A DNA stretch of 57,715 nt. Source: CAZMGT01 sp964565895. Its GTDB lineage: Bacteria > Armatimonadota > Zipacnadia > UBA1398 > CAZMGT01. Made by a program: the position numbers and the translations under genes. The notes beneath the pieces are model-generated. The model had not been told where the DNA came from and searched no databases. It saw only the letters and a program-made list of their open reading frames with translations. Location: positions 1 through 57,715 of the forward strand of contig CAZMGT010000018.1 of the NCBI GenBank assembly GCA_964565895.1. Reading direction: 5' to 3'. The first letter of the stretch is position 1; each line of letters begins with the position of its first letter. Positions 24,729-33,817 of the stretch are shown one piece after another.

Positions 24729-26111
24729 GTGGGCAAGGCCACGGGGAAATTTCGCAGAGAAAGCGAGGGCGAGAGCAGAAGAAGGTTTCTCTCCGCGCTT
24801 GCCGGGGGGATCGCCTCGCTGGGCGTGGCTGGGCTAGCCTGTGCCCAGCGCAATGCAGGGCGCCAAGTGCCGCAGCAGCCCGGCTCGCCGGCGCCAGCCG
24901 GGCGCCAGGGCAAGCCGAACTTCGTGCTCATTCTCGCCGACGACCTGGGCTATGGCGACCTGAGCTGCTACGGCGCGCCGGACATTAACACGCCCGTGCT
25001 CGACCGCTTGGCTGCCCAAGGCGCGCGCTTTACCCAGTTTTACGTCAGCGCGCCGGTGTGCAGCCCCACGCGGGCGGGGTTCTTGACCGGACGCTATCAA
25101 CAGCGCTGCGGGATAACGGCGGTGCTGACCACGAAAAACCGCGCCGCGGGCATGCCCCTGGAGGAGATTACCATCGCCGAGGCGCTCAAACCCGCGGGCT
25201 ACGTTACGGGCATCTTCGGCAAGTGGCACCTGGGCTATCAGCCGAAATTCAACCCAACAAACCAGGGGTTTGACAAATTCCGCGGGTTTCTCGCGGGAAA
25301 CATCGACTACTTCGCGCACATCGACAACCAGGGCAAGCACGACTGGTGGGACGGGACGACGGAGGTCCACGAGGAAGGGTACTTAACGGAGCTGATCACT
25401 AAGCACGCCGTTGAGTTTATCGAGGAGAACAAAGATCGGCCATTTTTCCTCTACGTTCCCCACGGCTGCGTGCACTCGCCCTATCAAGGCCCCAAGGACC
25501 AGGCCACCGCGGGCAAGCGCCCGGGCTTTCGCGGGCGCAAGGTTTACGCGGAGATGGTCGAGGCAATGGACGCCGGCGTTGGGGAGATCGTAGACACTCT
25601 TCAGCGGCTGGGGCTTGAGCGCAACACCCTGCTTATCTTCTTCTCGGACAACGGGGGCACGCGCAACGCCGGCCGCAACGCTCCGCTTTCGGGGAGCAAG
25701 GCCACGCTGCTCGAGGGCGGCATTCGCGTGCCGATGATCGCCTATTGGCCGGGGACCATCGCCCCCGGGCAGACGGTGGACGAAGTGACCATTTGCCTGG
25801 ACTTCTTCCCCACGCTGCTCGAGGCCGCGGGGCTCGCTCCCCCGCGCAAGCTCGACGGCGCCAGCCTTCTCGGGCTGTTCAAAGAGGGGCGGAAGCTGGG
25901 CGAGCGCACGCTCTTCTGGGGCTTTCGCAACGAGCGCGCCGTGCGCCAGGGCGACTGGAAGCTGCTCATTCGCCAGGGGCAGACGCGGCTGTTTAACCTC
26001 GCCGAGGACATCGCCGAGAAAAACGACCTGGCCCAGCGCGAGCCCAAGCGCGCCGCCGCTTTGCGCGAGGCGCTTTTGCAGTGGGAAAAAGACGTTGGCC
26101 CAACGCGCTAG
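24729..26111 (+). CDS. Exported type I sulfatase (sulfatase 2)
   Basis: Seen: 460 residues from the GTG at 24729, chosen because GAGGGGA lies 9-10 bp upstream; another GTG at 24720 touches that site. The Tat-like signal is SRRRFLSALAGG. The core has NFVLILADDLGYGDLSCYG, the formylglycine site VCSPTRAGFLTGR (cysteine near residue 111), GKWHLG and FFSDNGG, and a C-terminal domain with RVPMIAYWPG and GDWKLL. Known: close to arylsulfatase A/N-acetylgalactosamine-sulfatase types that desulfate carbohydrates. It lies 78 bp after the esterase and 10 bp before the GH30-like gene. Activation needs a formylglycine-generating enzyme or anaerobic maturase that is not in this window. Confidence 0.92.
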   Translation: MGKATGKFRRESEGESRRRFLSALAGGIASLGVAGLACAQRNAGRQVPQQPGSPAPAGRQGKPNFVLILADDLGYGDLSCYGAPDINTPVLDRLAAQGARFTQFYVSAPVCSPTRAGFLTGRYQQRCGITAVLTTKNRAAGMPLEEITIAEALKPAGYVTGIFGKWHLGYQPKFNPTNQGFDKFRGFLAGNIDYFAHIDNQGKHDWWDGTTEVHEEGYLTELITKHAVEFIEENKDRPFFLYVPHGCVHSPYQGPKDQATAGKRPGFRGRKVYAEMVEAMDAGVGEIVDTLQRLGLERNTLLIFFSDNGGTRNAGRNAPLSGSKATLLEGGIRVPMIAYWPGTIAPGQTVDEVTICLDFFPTLLEAAGLAPPRKLDGASLLGLFKEGRKLGERTLFWGFRNERAVRQGDWKLLIRQGQTRLFNLAEDIAEKNDLAQREPKRAAALREALLQWEKDVGPTR

Positions 26112-26120
26112 CGATCGGCG

Positions 26121-28118
26121 GTGAGTGCCATGGTGCGAGATGGGGCAGTGGTTTTGCTTGCCGCGCTGGCTTGCCTTTTCGTGGGGCAGGCGCAGGGTGG
26201 GATGGCGGAGTCCGTCGCCACAGACTGGCGGGGGAGAGTGCGCGCGATTTACGTTCAGGGCGAGCCCTTTGATGTAACCACCAGCGTGCGCTTGGCGCTT
26301 GCCGGCTGGAAGAAGGTTCGCGGGCAGGAGAACGCGCGCGACGTGCGCGCGTGGCGCGAGGGGGCGGCGCAGCACTGGTCGGGGGGCATCGAGCTTGCCC
26401 CAGGCAAGCGCTTTCGCTTTGAGCAAACGCTGGAGCGCCTGCCGCGGGGGGCAAAGCTCGCCTTGCGCGTTAGTGCCGAGGCCGATGTTGCGATCGAGGG
26501 CGCGTTTTTCTGGCTCGACGTGCCCATTACCCTCTATGCCGGCGGGCAGTGCGAGATACGGCGGGGCAAGCGCTTGGTGGCCCAGGGGAAAATGCCCGAG
26601 CGCCAGCCCAAAGACCGCCATTTTCTCTCGGCCACGGGCGATGAGCTAGTCCTTCGCGCGCCTGAGGAAAAGGCCACCCTGCGCCTGCGCCTCGATCGCC
26701 CTTGCTCCATTGTCGTCCAGGATACGCGGGAGTGGAAGGGCACGGTATACTCGGCGTTCATTAAGTTCGCCGGCCAGTTGGCTCGGGGCAAAAGCGCAGA
26801 GCTTGTGGCTACGCTTCAGCTCGACGCCCAGGTGGACCGCGCGCCGGCAAAGCTTTCCCTAGATCCAAGCAAAGTGCGCTATATCCTGCAGGGCTTTGGG
26901 GGCAACTTTTGCTATCGCATCGAGTCGCCTGTTACGCAATATGTGCTAAACAACCTCACCGTGCGCTGGGCGCGCACGCAAATGTCGCTCGACCGCTGGG
27001 AGCCGGAAAACGACAATGCCTCGCCCGAGGAGGCAAACTGGGACTATTTTCGCGCGCAGGACAAGCCTGGCTCTGCCCTGCGCCGCGAGTTTCTTTTGGC
27101 AAAGGAAATTCAGGCGCGGGGAATACCCTATTGCATAAGCATTTGGCGCCTGCCGGAGTGGCTTTATGCCGAGCCGGGAAAGGGGCCGCAGGCGCCGCGC
27201 CGCCGTGTCCCCCAGGAAAAATGGCCCGAGCTTTTGGAGTGCATCGGCTCATACCTCCTCTACGCCAAGCGCCAGTATGGCGTCGAGCCGGACCTGTTTT
27301 CGTTTAACGAGGCGAACATTGGCGTGCGCGTCCTCCTTTCCCCAGAGGAACACCGCGACGCGATAAAACGCATTGGCGCGCATCTAGAAAAGCTTGGGCT
27401 AAAGACGAAAATGCTCCTCGCCGACGTCAACCAGCCCCGCGGGACGGAGGAATATGCTCTTCCCGCGGCCCAGGACCCCGAGGCCATGCGCTACGTGGGC
27501 GCGCTGGCGTTTCACTCGTGGAACGGAGCGACGCCCGCGCAGTATGCTGCTTGGCCGAAGCTCGCGCGCAAGCTGGGCCTGCCCTTGCTCGTTACCGAGC
27601 TCGGTGTAGACCCCAGCGCTTGGCGCACGCGGGCGTTTGACTCGTTTCTTTACGGCATGCGCGAGGTGCAGATGTATCAGGAGATTTTGCTCTACGCTTG
27701 CCCCCAGGGGACGATGCACTGGGAGTTTACCGCGGACTATGGGGTCGTCCGCGAGGTCAAAGATGCTGCGGGCCGGACAACGTGCGAGCCCACGGCGCGG
27801 TTTTGGCTGCTTAAGCACTTCTGCGACCTCACGCCCACGCCGGCAAACGCGCTCGCCACGACCTCAAGCAGCGCAAAGGTGCTGTTTACCGCGTTTTCCT
27901 CAGCGGAGGGCAAGCGCCGCTTTGCCCTGCATATCGCCAACGTCGGCGCTGGGCGCAAGGCGACCATTTCCGGCCTGCCGGCCGAGGTCAGCGCGCTGCG
28001 CGCCGTGCGCACGACCGAGGGCGAGCACTTCGCCCAGCTCGGCCGCGTGCCCGTGCGCGACGGCGTTGCCGAGGTCGAGCTCGCCCCGCTTTCCCTACTC
28101 ACCCTGCTCTGGCCCTAG
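26121..28118 (+). CDS. Secreted GH30-like glycoside hydrolase
   Basis: Seen: 665 residues; the GTG at 26121 and an ATG at 26130 are both possible starts. A signal peptide (VVLLAALACLFVGQAQGG) leads into an N-terminal beta domain (about 30-250). From about residue 255 a TIM barrel starts with LQGFGGNFCYRI, a GH30-like opening. The likely acid/base is Glu397 in FSFNEAN and the likely nucleophile Glu493 in LLVTELGVD, as expected for clan GH-A. The final 90 residues are a beta-sandwich with VLFTAFSSAEG and VELAPLSLLTLLW, as in GH30. Known: GH30 includes beta-glucosidases, xylanases, galactanases and fucosidases. It begins 10 bp after sulfatase 2, so the pair are probably made together and act on the same sulfated glycan. 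Confidence 0.82.
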   Translation: MSAMVRDGAVVLLAALACLFVGQAQGGMAESVATDWRGRVRAIYVQGEPFDVTTSVRLALAGWKKVRGQENARDVRAWREGAAQHWSGGIELAPGKRFRFEQTLERLPRGAKLALRVSAEADVAIEGAFFWLDVPITLYAGGQCEIRRGKRLVAQGKMPERQPKDRHFLSATGDELVLRAPEEKATLRLRLDRPCSIVVQDTREWKGTVYSAFIKFAGQLARGKSAELVATLQLDAQVDRAPAKLSLDPSKVRYILQGFGGNFCYRIESPVTQYVLNNLTVRWARTQMSLDRWEPENDNASPEEANWDYFRAQDKPGSALRREFLLAKEIQARGIPYCISIWRLPEWLYAEPGKGPQAPRRRVPQEKWPELLECIGSYLLYAKRQYGVEPDLFSFNEANIGVRVLLSPEEHRDAIKRIGAHLEKLGLKTKMLLADVNQPRGTEEYALPAAQDPEAMRYVGALAFHSWNGATPAQYAAWPKLARKLGLPLLVTELGVDPSAWRTRAFDSFLYGMREVQMYQEILLYACPQGTMHWEFTADYGVVREVKDAAGRTTCEPTARFWLLKHFCDLTPTPANALATTSSSAKVLFTAFSSAEGKRRFALHIANVGAGRKATISGLPAEVSALRAVRTTEGEHFAQLGRVPVRDGVAEVELAPLSLLTLLWP

Positions 28119-28129
28119 GCGATGGCAAC

Positions 28130-30429
28130 CTAGCCCGCCCGCACAACGAGCTCCTGCGGCGCGGCAAGCGCCTCAACCTCGGGGTTGTAATATTCATAGG
28201 CGCGCGAGCGCGGGGCGCGCGGATGGGAAAGCGCGCCTTTAGCCTAAAGCTAAACCTAACGGGGCGGCTTTCTCGCGTCGATTTCGTCGAAGTAGATGAT
28301 TATCTGCTGGGGAAGCCGGCTAAACCTGGCGAACACGCGACCGGCAAGCTCCTCTAAGTCGCCGGGGACAACGTCGAACCCCGGGGGAATGGCGAGATCG
28401 ACAACAACCATGCGCGCGCGGCCGGGGAGGTTGTTTTTAATCGTTATCGTTTCGGTAATAATGTCGCGCGTGGTCAACTCCGTGCGGTCGTAGGAGATGG
28501 AGATGCTCAGCGCCTCCTTTTGCCGCGGCACGAGCCTGCACGGGACGTAGCAGAGCGCGGAGACCTGATATCGCGCCGAGCCCTCGCCGGCAAAGCGCAG
28601 AGTAACTTCGTTCGCCCCCTCGCGCACGTATTCGCCTAGGTCCACCAGGCGCATAACGTCAAAGTCCTGCGGCGCTATTTTCACTGTTGCTGCCGTTTTG
28701 CCGTTTATTCCTACGGTAACCTCGCCTTGGGGCTTCTCCGTGCGCGAGCTCAGCGAGGCGAGGAGAGCCTTTAGCGCGAGCACCATGGCCTGTGTGGAAT
28801 GCCACGTGCCCTGCGCGTCTTTCGCGGCGGCCAGCCGGTTAATCCTGCGTGCGCTCGATGACAATGGGGTCTACATCGAAAACGCGGGCCATCTCGTTAA
28901 GCTCCATTAGCCCGTAGGCTGTGAGCAGCAGGTCCATGGGGGGCTTGCCGAATAGGCTGAACCCCCCATAGAGCACCTCAAACGAAAGCAGCCGCTGGTA
29001 GCCGAGGGCGATGTACTTCGTGGCCTTCATCTCCGTCTCGGGGGCGGTCTGTTTTGTCCGCCGCAGATAGTCGAGCACGAGCACGTTGGAGCAGGTAATC
29101 GAAGTCGTCTGCTCAAAGCAGCCGTAGGGCATCTGCAAGATGGCGTCGAGCCCGTCGACAACTTGGCTGAACACACCCGGGTAGTTCTTCGCGAGGATCT
29201 TGCTCGCCCCGGCAATCGCTTCGCGGGGGTGGTCACCGTTTGGCGCACGGTACCTTCGGCCCTCCCGCTGGCGGACAGACACACCCGCTTGCCATCGGGG
29301 AGCACGCGAATTTCCCGCGTTGTCGCGTCGCTCATTTGCGAGCCATAGCCGCGCACGGTCAGCTTTTGCCTGCCAAAGCGATTAACCGTTATCGGGAAGT
29401 AGACGACGCCCACCTCGCCGCTGGCGATGCTTAAGCTCTTCTCATACTCTCCCTCGAGCGAAGACCAATCGCCGCGCGACAGCACGACGCGCACCGTCTG
29501 CCCCTGGGGCAGGTAGTTGTAAACAGCGACGGCGATGGATACGCGGTCGCCCTGGGTGAGCTGCACGGGAAGGCCAAGGTCGATGAAAAAGTCCTGAAAT
29601 ACTTTTATCGGCGCCGTCGCGCTCCCGAGAAGCCCGGTTTGCGAGTTGGCCGTTGCCGTAAGCCGCCAAGTGGTTATCGAGTGGGCGAGGGGGAAGGAAA
29701 GCTCGGCCCGCCCTGCTCGTCGGTAATCAGCTTAGGGTTGGCATAAAGCGTCTCGGGAAGCCATTTGCGCATGCGCGCCCGTGGCCCGGGCCCCTCTCTG
29801 CGAGTGACTTCCTCCGTCGGTCCTTCCGCTTCCACGGCCCCTCTTCTCCCTCAACGGCAACACCCTTGCGGCGGAAGGCCATTCCGCCTAACAGCTCGGC
29901 GCGCAGCTTGCCTCTGTCGGGGTCGGTTTCGGTTACCACGTCGAACCAAATATCGTCGGCCGTGCCCCACTTGCCGTCCATCCCCGCAGAGAGGAGCTCG
30001 AACCATTCCAGCCGGCGGATTTGCAAGCGGTAGAAATTGCCCAAGGGGTCGAGCGCCGCTTCGCGGGCAAGGCGCTTTTGGCCGACCAGCTCAAACAGCT
30101 TTGGCCAGCGGGAGACCTTCCCGCGAAACCGGCGGGCGTAACTATCTAATCCCTCGACAATGGCCTGGGCGTCCTTTGCAACGTGCTCTTCCCAGCGCTC
30201 AAGCGCGCTCTACGTCCTGCTCCCAGGAGTTGGCGACTAGGGTAAACGGGTCGGCCTCGCGCGCCGTGACGCTGCTTTGCGCGCGCCAGGCGTTTTGGGC
30301 ATAAAGGCAAATCTCCAGCGGGCGGGGAAGATATTCCGAGGAGAGGGCACCCGAGGTTTCTTTTGCCCCTTGCCCGAAGAAAAGCGTGACAGACAGCAAA
30401 AGAGGGGCAAAAAGAGCGTACCTGCCCAT
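28130..30429 (-). pseudogene. Broken alpha-2-macroglobulin-like gene
   Basis: Seen: family-typical protein sequence continues through the whole stretch but jumps between frames at least six times. It starts with a signal peptide at the ATG at 30429 (MGRYALFAPLLLSVTLFFG), shifts near 30207, somewhere in 29870-29820, near 29712, near 29229 (a run of five C), near 28850, near 28267 and again near 28205, and ends at a TAG at 28130. Recognisable parts are GKWGTADDIW, LPETLYANPKLITDE, AHSITTWRLTA, AVYNYLPQGQTVRV, the thioester-type site PYGCFEQTTS (CFEQ at 29120-29109), GTWHSTQAMVLALKALL and AYEYYNPEVEALAAPQ. The usual N-terminal macroglobulin domains are absent, and much of the thioester domain between VIERTQ and INRLAAAKD seems deleted. 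Known: intact relatives are secreted protease-trapping proteins, often beside penicillin-binding protein 1C. It cannot make a normal product. Confidence 0.85.
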
Positions 30430-30525
30430 AACAACCCGCCATAGTGAAGTTCGCTCAGTGGCGGGTTTCGCGGACAAAAATAGTTCCTTCCCCGCGCCAA
30501 CTTGCTTCGCCAAGTTAAGTTGGAC

Positions 30526-30531
30526 TATACT
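30526..30531 (+). promoter_or_regulatory. -10 element of the nfnAB operon
   Basis: TATACT at 30526-30531 lies about 95 bp upstream of the nfnA start. A weak TTGCTT is 18 bp upstream of it. Only the -10 box is well matched. Confidence 0.4.
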
Positions 30532-30626
30532 AACGGCCGAACAGCGGTCGTTGCGCTGCCTGGGCTGGGTCTGTCGCCGACCAGCCCGTTTTGTGTGTCT
30601 GCATCGCTTTCCGTGGAGGGTTGTGC

Positions 30627-31463
30627 ATGTACGAGGTTGTCGCCAACGAGCAGATCGCCCCAGATGTGTTCCGCATGGTGGTTAAAGCCCCGCGCGTGGC
30701 GAAAAAGCGCCAAGCGGGGCAGTTTGTCCTTGTCCGCGCCGAAGAGCTGGGCGAGCGCATCCCCCTAACCATCGCCGACGCCGACCCCGAGCAGGGCACG
30801 ATTACCCTAATCATCCAGCGCGTGGGCTATTCCACACACCAGATAACCTCAATTAAAGCCGGCGGCGCGCTGCGCGATGTCGTCGGCCCGTTGGGCAAGC
30901 CCACGCATATTGAGCGGTTTGGCACAGTCGCCTGCGTGGGCGGAGGAATCGGCATCGCCCCGCTATACCCCATCGCCCAGGCGCTTAAGGAGGCGCAAAA
31001 CCGCATTATCTCCATCCTCGGCGCGCGTAGCAAAGACCTGCTTATCCTCGAGGACGAGATGCGCGCGCTAAGCGAGGAGACGATTATTACCACCGACGAC
31101 GGCAGCTATGGCATAAAAGGCTTCGTTACCGACGGCCTGCGCCAAGTGCTCGAGCGGGAGCAGATCGACCACGCGTTCGTCGTCGGCCCCGTGCCCATGA
31201 TGAAGTTCTGCTGCGCAATTACCAAGGAGTATGGCATCCCCACTACAGTGAGCCTAAACCCGATTATGGTGGACGGCACGGGGATGTGCGGGGGGTGTCG
31301 GGTGACGGTGCATGGGAAGGTATGCTTTGCCTGCGTGGAGGGGCCGGAGTTCGACGGCCACGGCGTAGACTTCGACGAGCTGAGCAAACGGCTCAAGCAA
31401 TACACCCACAAAGAGCGCGCGATGATGGCGCGCCTGGAGGGGAAGGGTGAGTGCGTTGCCTAA
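30627..31463 (+). CDS. nfnA: NfnA/SudB-type ferredoxin-NADP reductase subunit
   Basis: Seen: 278 residues from the ATG at 30627, chosen because GTGGAGGG lies just upstream; the open frame extends 12 codons further without support. The N-terminal FAD-binding barrel (about 1-95) has AGQFVLVR and RIPLTIAD; the nucleotide-binding part has VACVGGGIGIAPLYPIAQAL; the C-terminus has the iron-sulfur cluster motif MCGGCRVTVHGKVCFAC (2Fe-2S type). Known: this subunit pairs with NfnB to run the flavin-based bifurcating reaction linking NADH, NADPH and ferredoxin in the cytoplasm; the same family is also annotated as sulfide dehydrogenase subunit or dihydroorotate dehydrogenase electron-transfer subunit. 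Overlap with the next gene and the presence of that gene make the NfnAB identity the best choice. Confidence 0.87.
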   Translation: MYEVVANEQIAPDVFRMVVKAPRVAKKRQAGQFVLVRAEELGERIPLTIADADPEQGTITLIIQRVGYSTHQITSIKAGGALRDVVGPLGKPTHIERFGTVACVGGGIGIAPLYPIAQALKEAQNRIISILGARSKDLLILEDEMRALSEETIITTDDGSYGIKGFVTDGLRQVLEREQIDHAFVVGPVPMMKFCCAITKEYGIPTTVSLNPIMVDGTGMCGGCRVTVHGKVCFACVEGPEFDGHGVDFDELSKRLKQYTHKERAMMARLEGKGECVA

Positions 31464-32940
31464 GAAGAACGAAAAGCCGCCGATTAAAGAGCGCATGAAA
31501 ATCCCCCGGCAGCCCATGCCGGAGCAGGACCCCAAGGAGCGCATCCACAACTTCAACGAGGTTCCCCTGGGCTATACCGAGGAGCAGGCGGTTACCGAGG
31601 CCCTGCGGTGTATCGAGTGCAAAACGCCCAAGTGCGTGCAAGGCTGCCCCGTGGGGATCGATATCAAGGGGTTCATCGGCGCGATTGCCGACGGCGACTT
31701 TGCCCGGGCAGCGCAAATTATCAAAAAAGACAACCTCCTGCCCGCAATCTGCGGGCGCGTTTGCCCGCAGGAGACGCAGTGCGAGCTGTATTGCGTGCGT
31801 GGAAAGACCGACGCGCCGGTGGCCATTGGCCGGCTGGAGCGGTTTGTCGCGGACTGGGAGCGCGAGCGGGGGAAGATCTCCCTGCCCGAGGTTAAGCCGC
31901 CCACGGGGTTTAAGGTGGCCGTGGTAGGCTCAGGCCCGGGCGGGCTGACCTGCGCCAATGAGTGCCGCCAGCGGGGGCACGAGGTGACCATTTTCGAAGC
32001 CCTGCACGAGCCCGGCGGCGTGCTCATGTACGGCATCCCCGAGTTCCGCCTGCCCAAAAAGATCCTCCAAGCGGAGGTGGACCTTCTCCGCCAGATGGGC
32101 GTGAACTTTGAGTTTAACGTTATCGTGGGCAAAACGGTAACCGTAAAAGAGCTCATGGAGGAGGAGGGCTACGACGCGGTATTTTTGGGCGTGGGCGCGG
32201 GGCTGCCCGTGTTTATGGGGATCGACGGCGAGAACCTCAACGGCGTTTACTCGGCAAACGAGTTCCTCACCCGCTCGAACCTCATGCGCGCCTATCGCGA
32301 CGACGCCCCGACGCCCATCGTTAAGCCCAAGATCGCCGGGGTCATCGGCGGGGGAAACACGGCGATGGACGCCGCACGCACCGCCCTGCGCCTCGGGGCA
32401 GAGAAGGTATACATCATTTACCGCCGCTCGCGCACGGAAATGCCCGCCCGCGTGGAGGAGATCCACCACGCCGAGGAGGAGGGCGTGGAGCTGATGCTCC
32501 TCACCAACCCCGTGCGCTTCTTGGGCGACGACGAGGGGAACCTCGTCGGCGCGGAGCTTATTCGCATGGAGCTGGGCGAGCCCGACGAAAGCGGCCGCCG
32601 CCGGCCCGTGCCCATCGAGGGCTCTAACTTCACCATCGAGCTGGATACGGTTATCGTCGCCGTGGGCACGCGGGCCAACCCGGTGATCACTAAGAACACC
32701 GAGGGGCTAAAGCTCAACAAGTGGGGGTATATCGAGGTTGACCCGGAGACGCAAATGACCTCGATCCCCGGCGTGTTTGCCGGCGGCGACATCGTTACCG
32801 GCTCGGCAACGGTGATCGCCGCGATGGGCGACGGGAAGAAGGCGGCGCAGGCCATCGACCGCTACCTGCGGGAGAAGGCCGGCCTGCCCATTGAGGAAGA
32901 ACAAGAAAAGGAGCAGGCGGAGGTCGCCGCGGACGAATGA
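31447..32940 (+). CDS. nfnB: NfnB/GltD-like NADPH-binding bifurcating subunit
   Basis: Seen: 497 residues. The GTG at 31447 overlaps the nfnA end by 17 bp and has GGAGGGGAAG just upstream. The N-terminal ferredoxin-like domain has cysteines CIECKTPKCVQGCP and CGRVCPQETQCELYC for two 4Fe-4S clusters; the FAD site is VVGSGPGGLTCANE (about 158-171); the NADPH site is GVIGGGNTAMDAARTALRLGA; a second FAD part is SIPGVFAGGDIVTGSATV. Known: this is the same fold as the small subunit of glutamate synthase (gltD), but with nfnA upstream and no gltB it is best read as NfnB, which takes electrons from NADPH and splits them between ferredoxin and NAD. This suits an organism with ferredoxin-dependent fermentation or hydrogen metabolism. 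Confidence 0.88.
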   Translation: MSALPKKNEKPPIKERMKIPRQPMPEQDPKERIHNFNEVPLGYTEEQAVTEALRCIECKTPKCVQGCPVGIDIKGFIGAIADGDFARAAQIIKKDNLLPAICGRVCPQETQCELYCVRGKTDAPVAIGRLERFVADWERERGKISLPEVKPPTGFKVAVVGSGPGGLTCANECRQRGHEVTIFEALHEPGGVLMYGIPEFRLPKKILQAEVDLLRQMGVNFEFNVIVGKTVTVKELMEEEGYDAVFLGVGAGLPVFMGIDGENLNGVYSANEFLTRSNLMRAYRDDAPTPIVKPKIAGVIGGGNTAMDAARTALRLGAEKVYIIYRRSRTEMPARVEEIHHAEEEGVELMLLTNPVRFLGDDEGNLVGAELIRMELGEPDESGRRRPVPIEGSNFTIELDTVIVAVGTRANPVITKNTEGLKLNKWGYIEVDPETQMTSIPGVFAGGDIVTGSATVIAAMGDGKKAAQAIDRYLREKAGLPIEEEQEKEQAEVAADE

Positions 32941-33749
32941 CCGCCCCCCCGGGCCCGTTCGGGCCGCTCGACCTCCACCTGCATTCCACCGTCTCCCCGG
33001 ACGGCTACTCCTCCATCGAGGAGCACTGCCGCGTGGCTTTGCGCCGCGGCCTGCGCGAGGTGGCATTTGTCGAGCACGCCGATTTCCACCCCGACGACCC
33101 AAGCTACCTAAGCTTCGACCCCGCGCGCTATACGCGCGAGCTCAACGCCGCGCGCGAGCGCTTTGCCGGCCGGCTGACCATTCGCAAGGGGCTGGAGCTG
33201 AGCGTGCACCCCACCTTGCTCGACCGCGCGCGGGCCGCGGCCGAGGACCCCTCGCTGGACCTCGTCGTCGCCGCCGTGCACGTCGTCGAGGGAAACTTCG
33301 TGTGGACCGAGGCGTTTTTGCGCCTTGGGCTAGAGCGCGCCTATCAGCTTTATTTCGACGAGGTGGCGCGCACGTTGGACTACGGCCTGGCCCAGGTCCT
33401 CGGGCACATCGATCTTCCCGCGCGCTCGCTCCCTGTGGGGATCGAGCTTGAGCGCATTCGCGCGCGCCGCGAGGGCCTGGAGCGCACGCTTAACATGCTT
33501 TGCGCGGCGGGGGTTGTGCTTGAGATAAACACCTCGGGCAAGCGCCGGCGCGAGGATCGGCTCATTCCCGAGCTAGACGTCGTCGCGCGGTTCGTGGAGC
33601 TCGGCGGCCAGGTGACGCTCGGCTCCGACGCCCACCGCGCGCAGGACATTGCCTGCTACTTTGAGGTAGTGCTTCCCGAGCTGCGCAAGCTCGGCGTGGA
33701 GGCGCTGGCCACGTTTGAGGGGCGCGAGCTTAAGCTTGTCCCGTTCTGA
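32937..33749 (+). CDS. PHP-family phosphatase, histidinol-phosphatase (HisJ)-like
   Basis: Seen: 270 residues, with the ATG overlapping the TGA of nfnB (ATGA). The PHP metal-binding motifs are LDLHLHSTVSPDG (residues 12-24, HxH), FVEHADFHP, KGLELSVHP, AAVHVVEG, LGHIDLPARS and GSDAHRA. Known: the family includes histidinol-phosphate phosphatase, trehalose- and other sugar phosphate phosphatases, and polymerase-associated PHP domains. HisJ is the closest by length and motif order, but no other histidine gene is in the window, so the substrate is open. Translational coupling to nfnAB is notable because the two functions are not usually linked. It is followed by a hairpin that mainly serves the opposite strand. 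Confidence 0.78.
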   Translation: MTAPPGPFGPLDLHLHSTVSPDGYSSIEEHCRVALRRGLREVAFVEHADFHPDDPSYLSFDPARYTRELNAARERFAGRLTIRKGLELSVHPTLLDRARAAAEDPSLDLVVAAVHVVEGNFVWTEAFLRLGLERAYQLYFDEVARTLDYGLAQVLGHIDLPARSLPVGIELERIRARREGLERTLNMLCAAGVVLEINTSGKRRREDRLIPELDVVARFVELGGQVTLGSDAHRAQDIACYFEVVLPELRKLGVEALATFEGRELKLVPF

Positions 33750-33784
33750 AAAAAGCGGGGCCGCCGCGCCAAGCGACGGCCCCG
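33749..33784 (-). terminator. Rho-independent terminator of sulfatase 3
   Basis: A hairpin with arms CGGGGCCG (33756-33763) and CGGCCCCG (33777-33784) is followed on the minus strand by C and six T (33754-33749). It stops the minus-strand sulfatase transcript between two convergent genes. The plus strand lacks a T run, so the nfn operon may read through. Confidence 0.8.
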
Positions 33785-33817
33785 AGCGGCGTTTGCGCAG
33801 CCCTGTGTCGTCCAGCC

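Noticed and set aside
25383..26621. Long minus-strand open frame (412 codons) across sulfatase 2 and the GH30-like gene
   Set aside because: It lies antisense to two recognisable genes, has low-complexity high-GC composition and no recognisable domain; it is a shadow frame.
28130..30429. Programmed frameshifting in the alpha-2-macroglobulin gene
   Set aside because: There are at least six breaks in both directions, plus deletions, and no conserved slippery site with a downstream structure at each; decay (or assembly error) is simpler.
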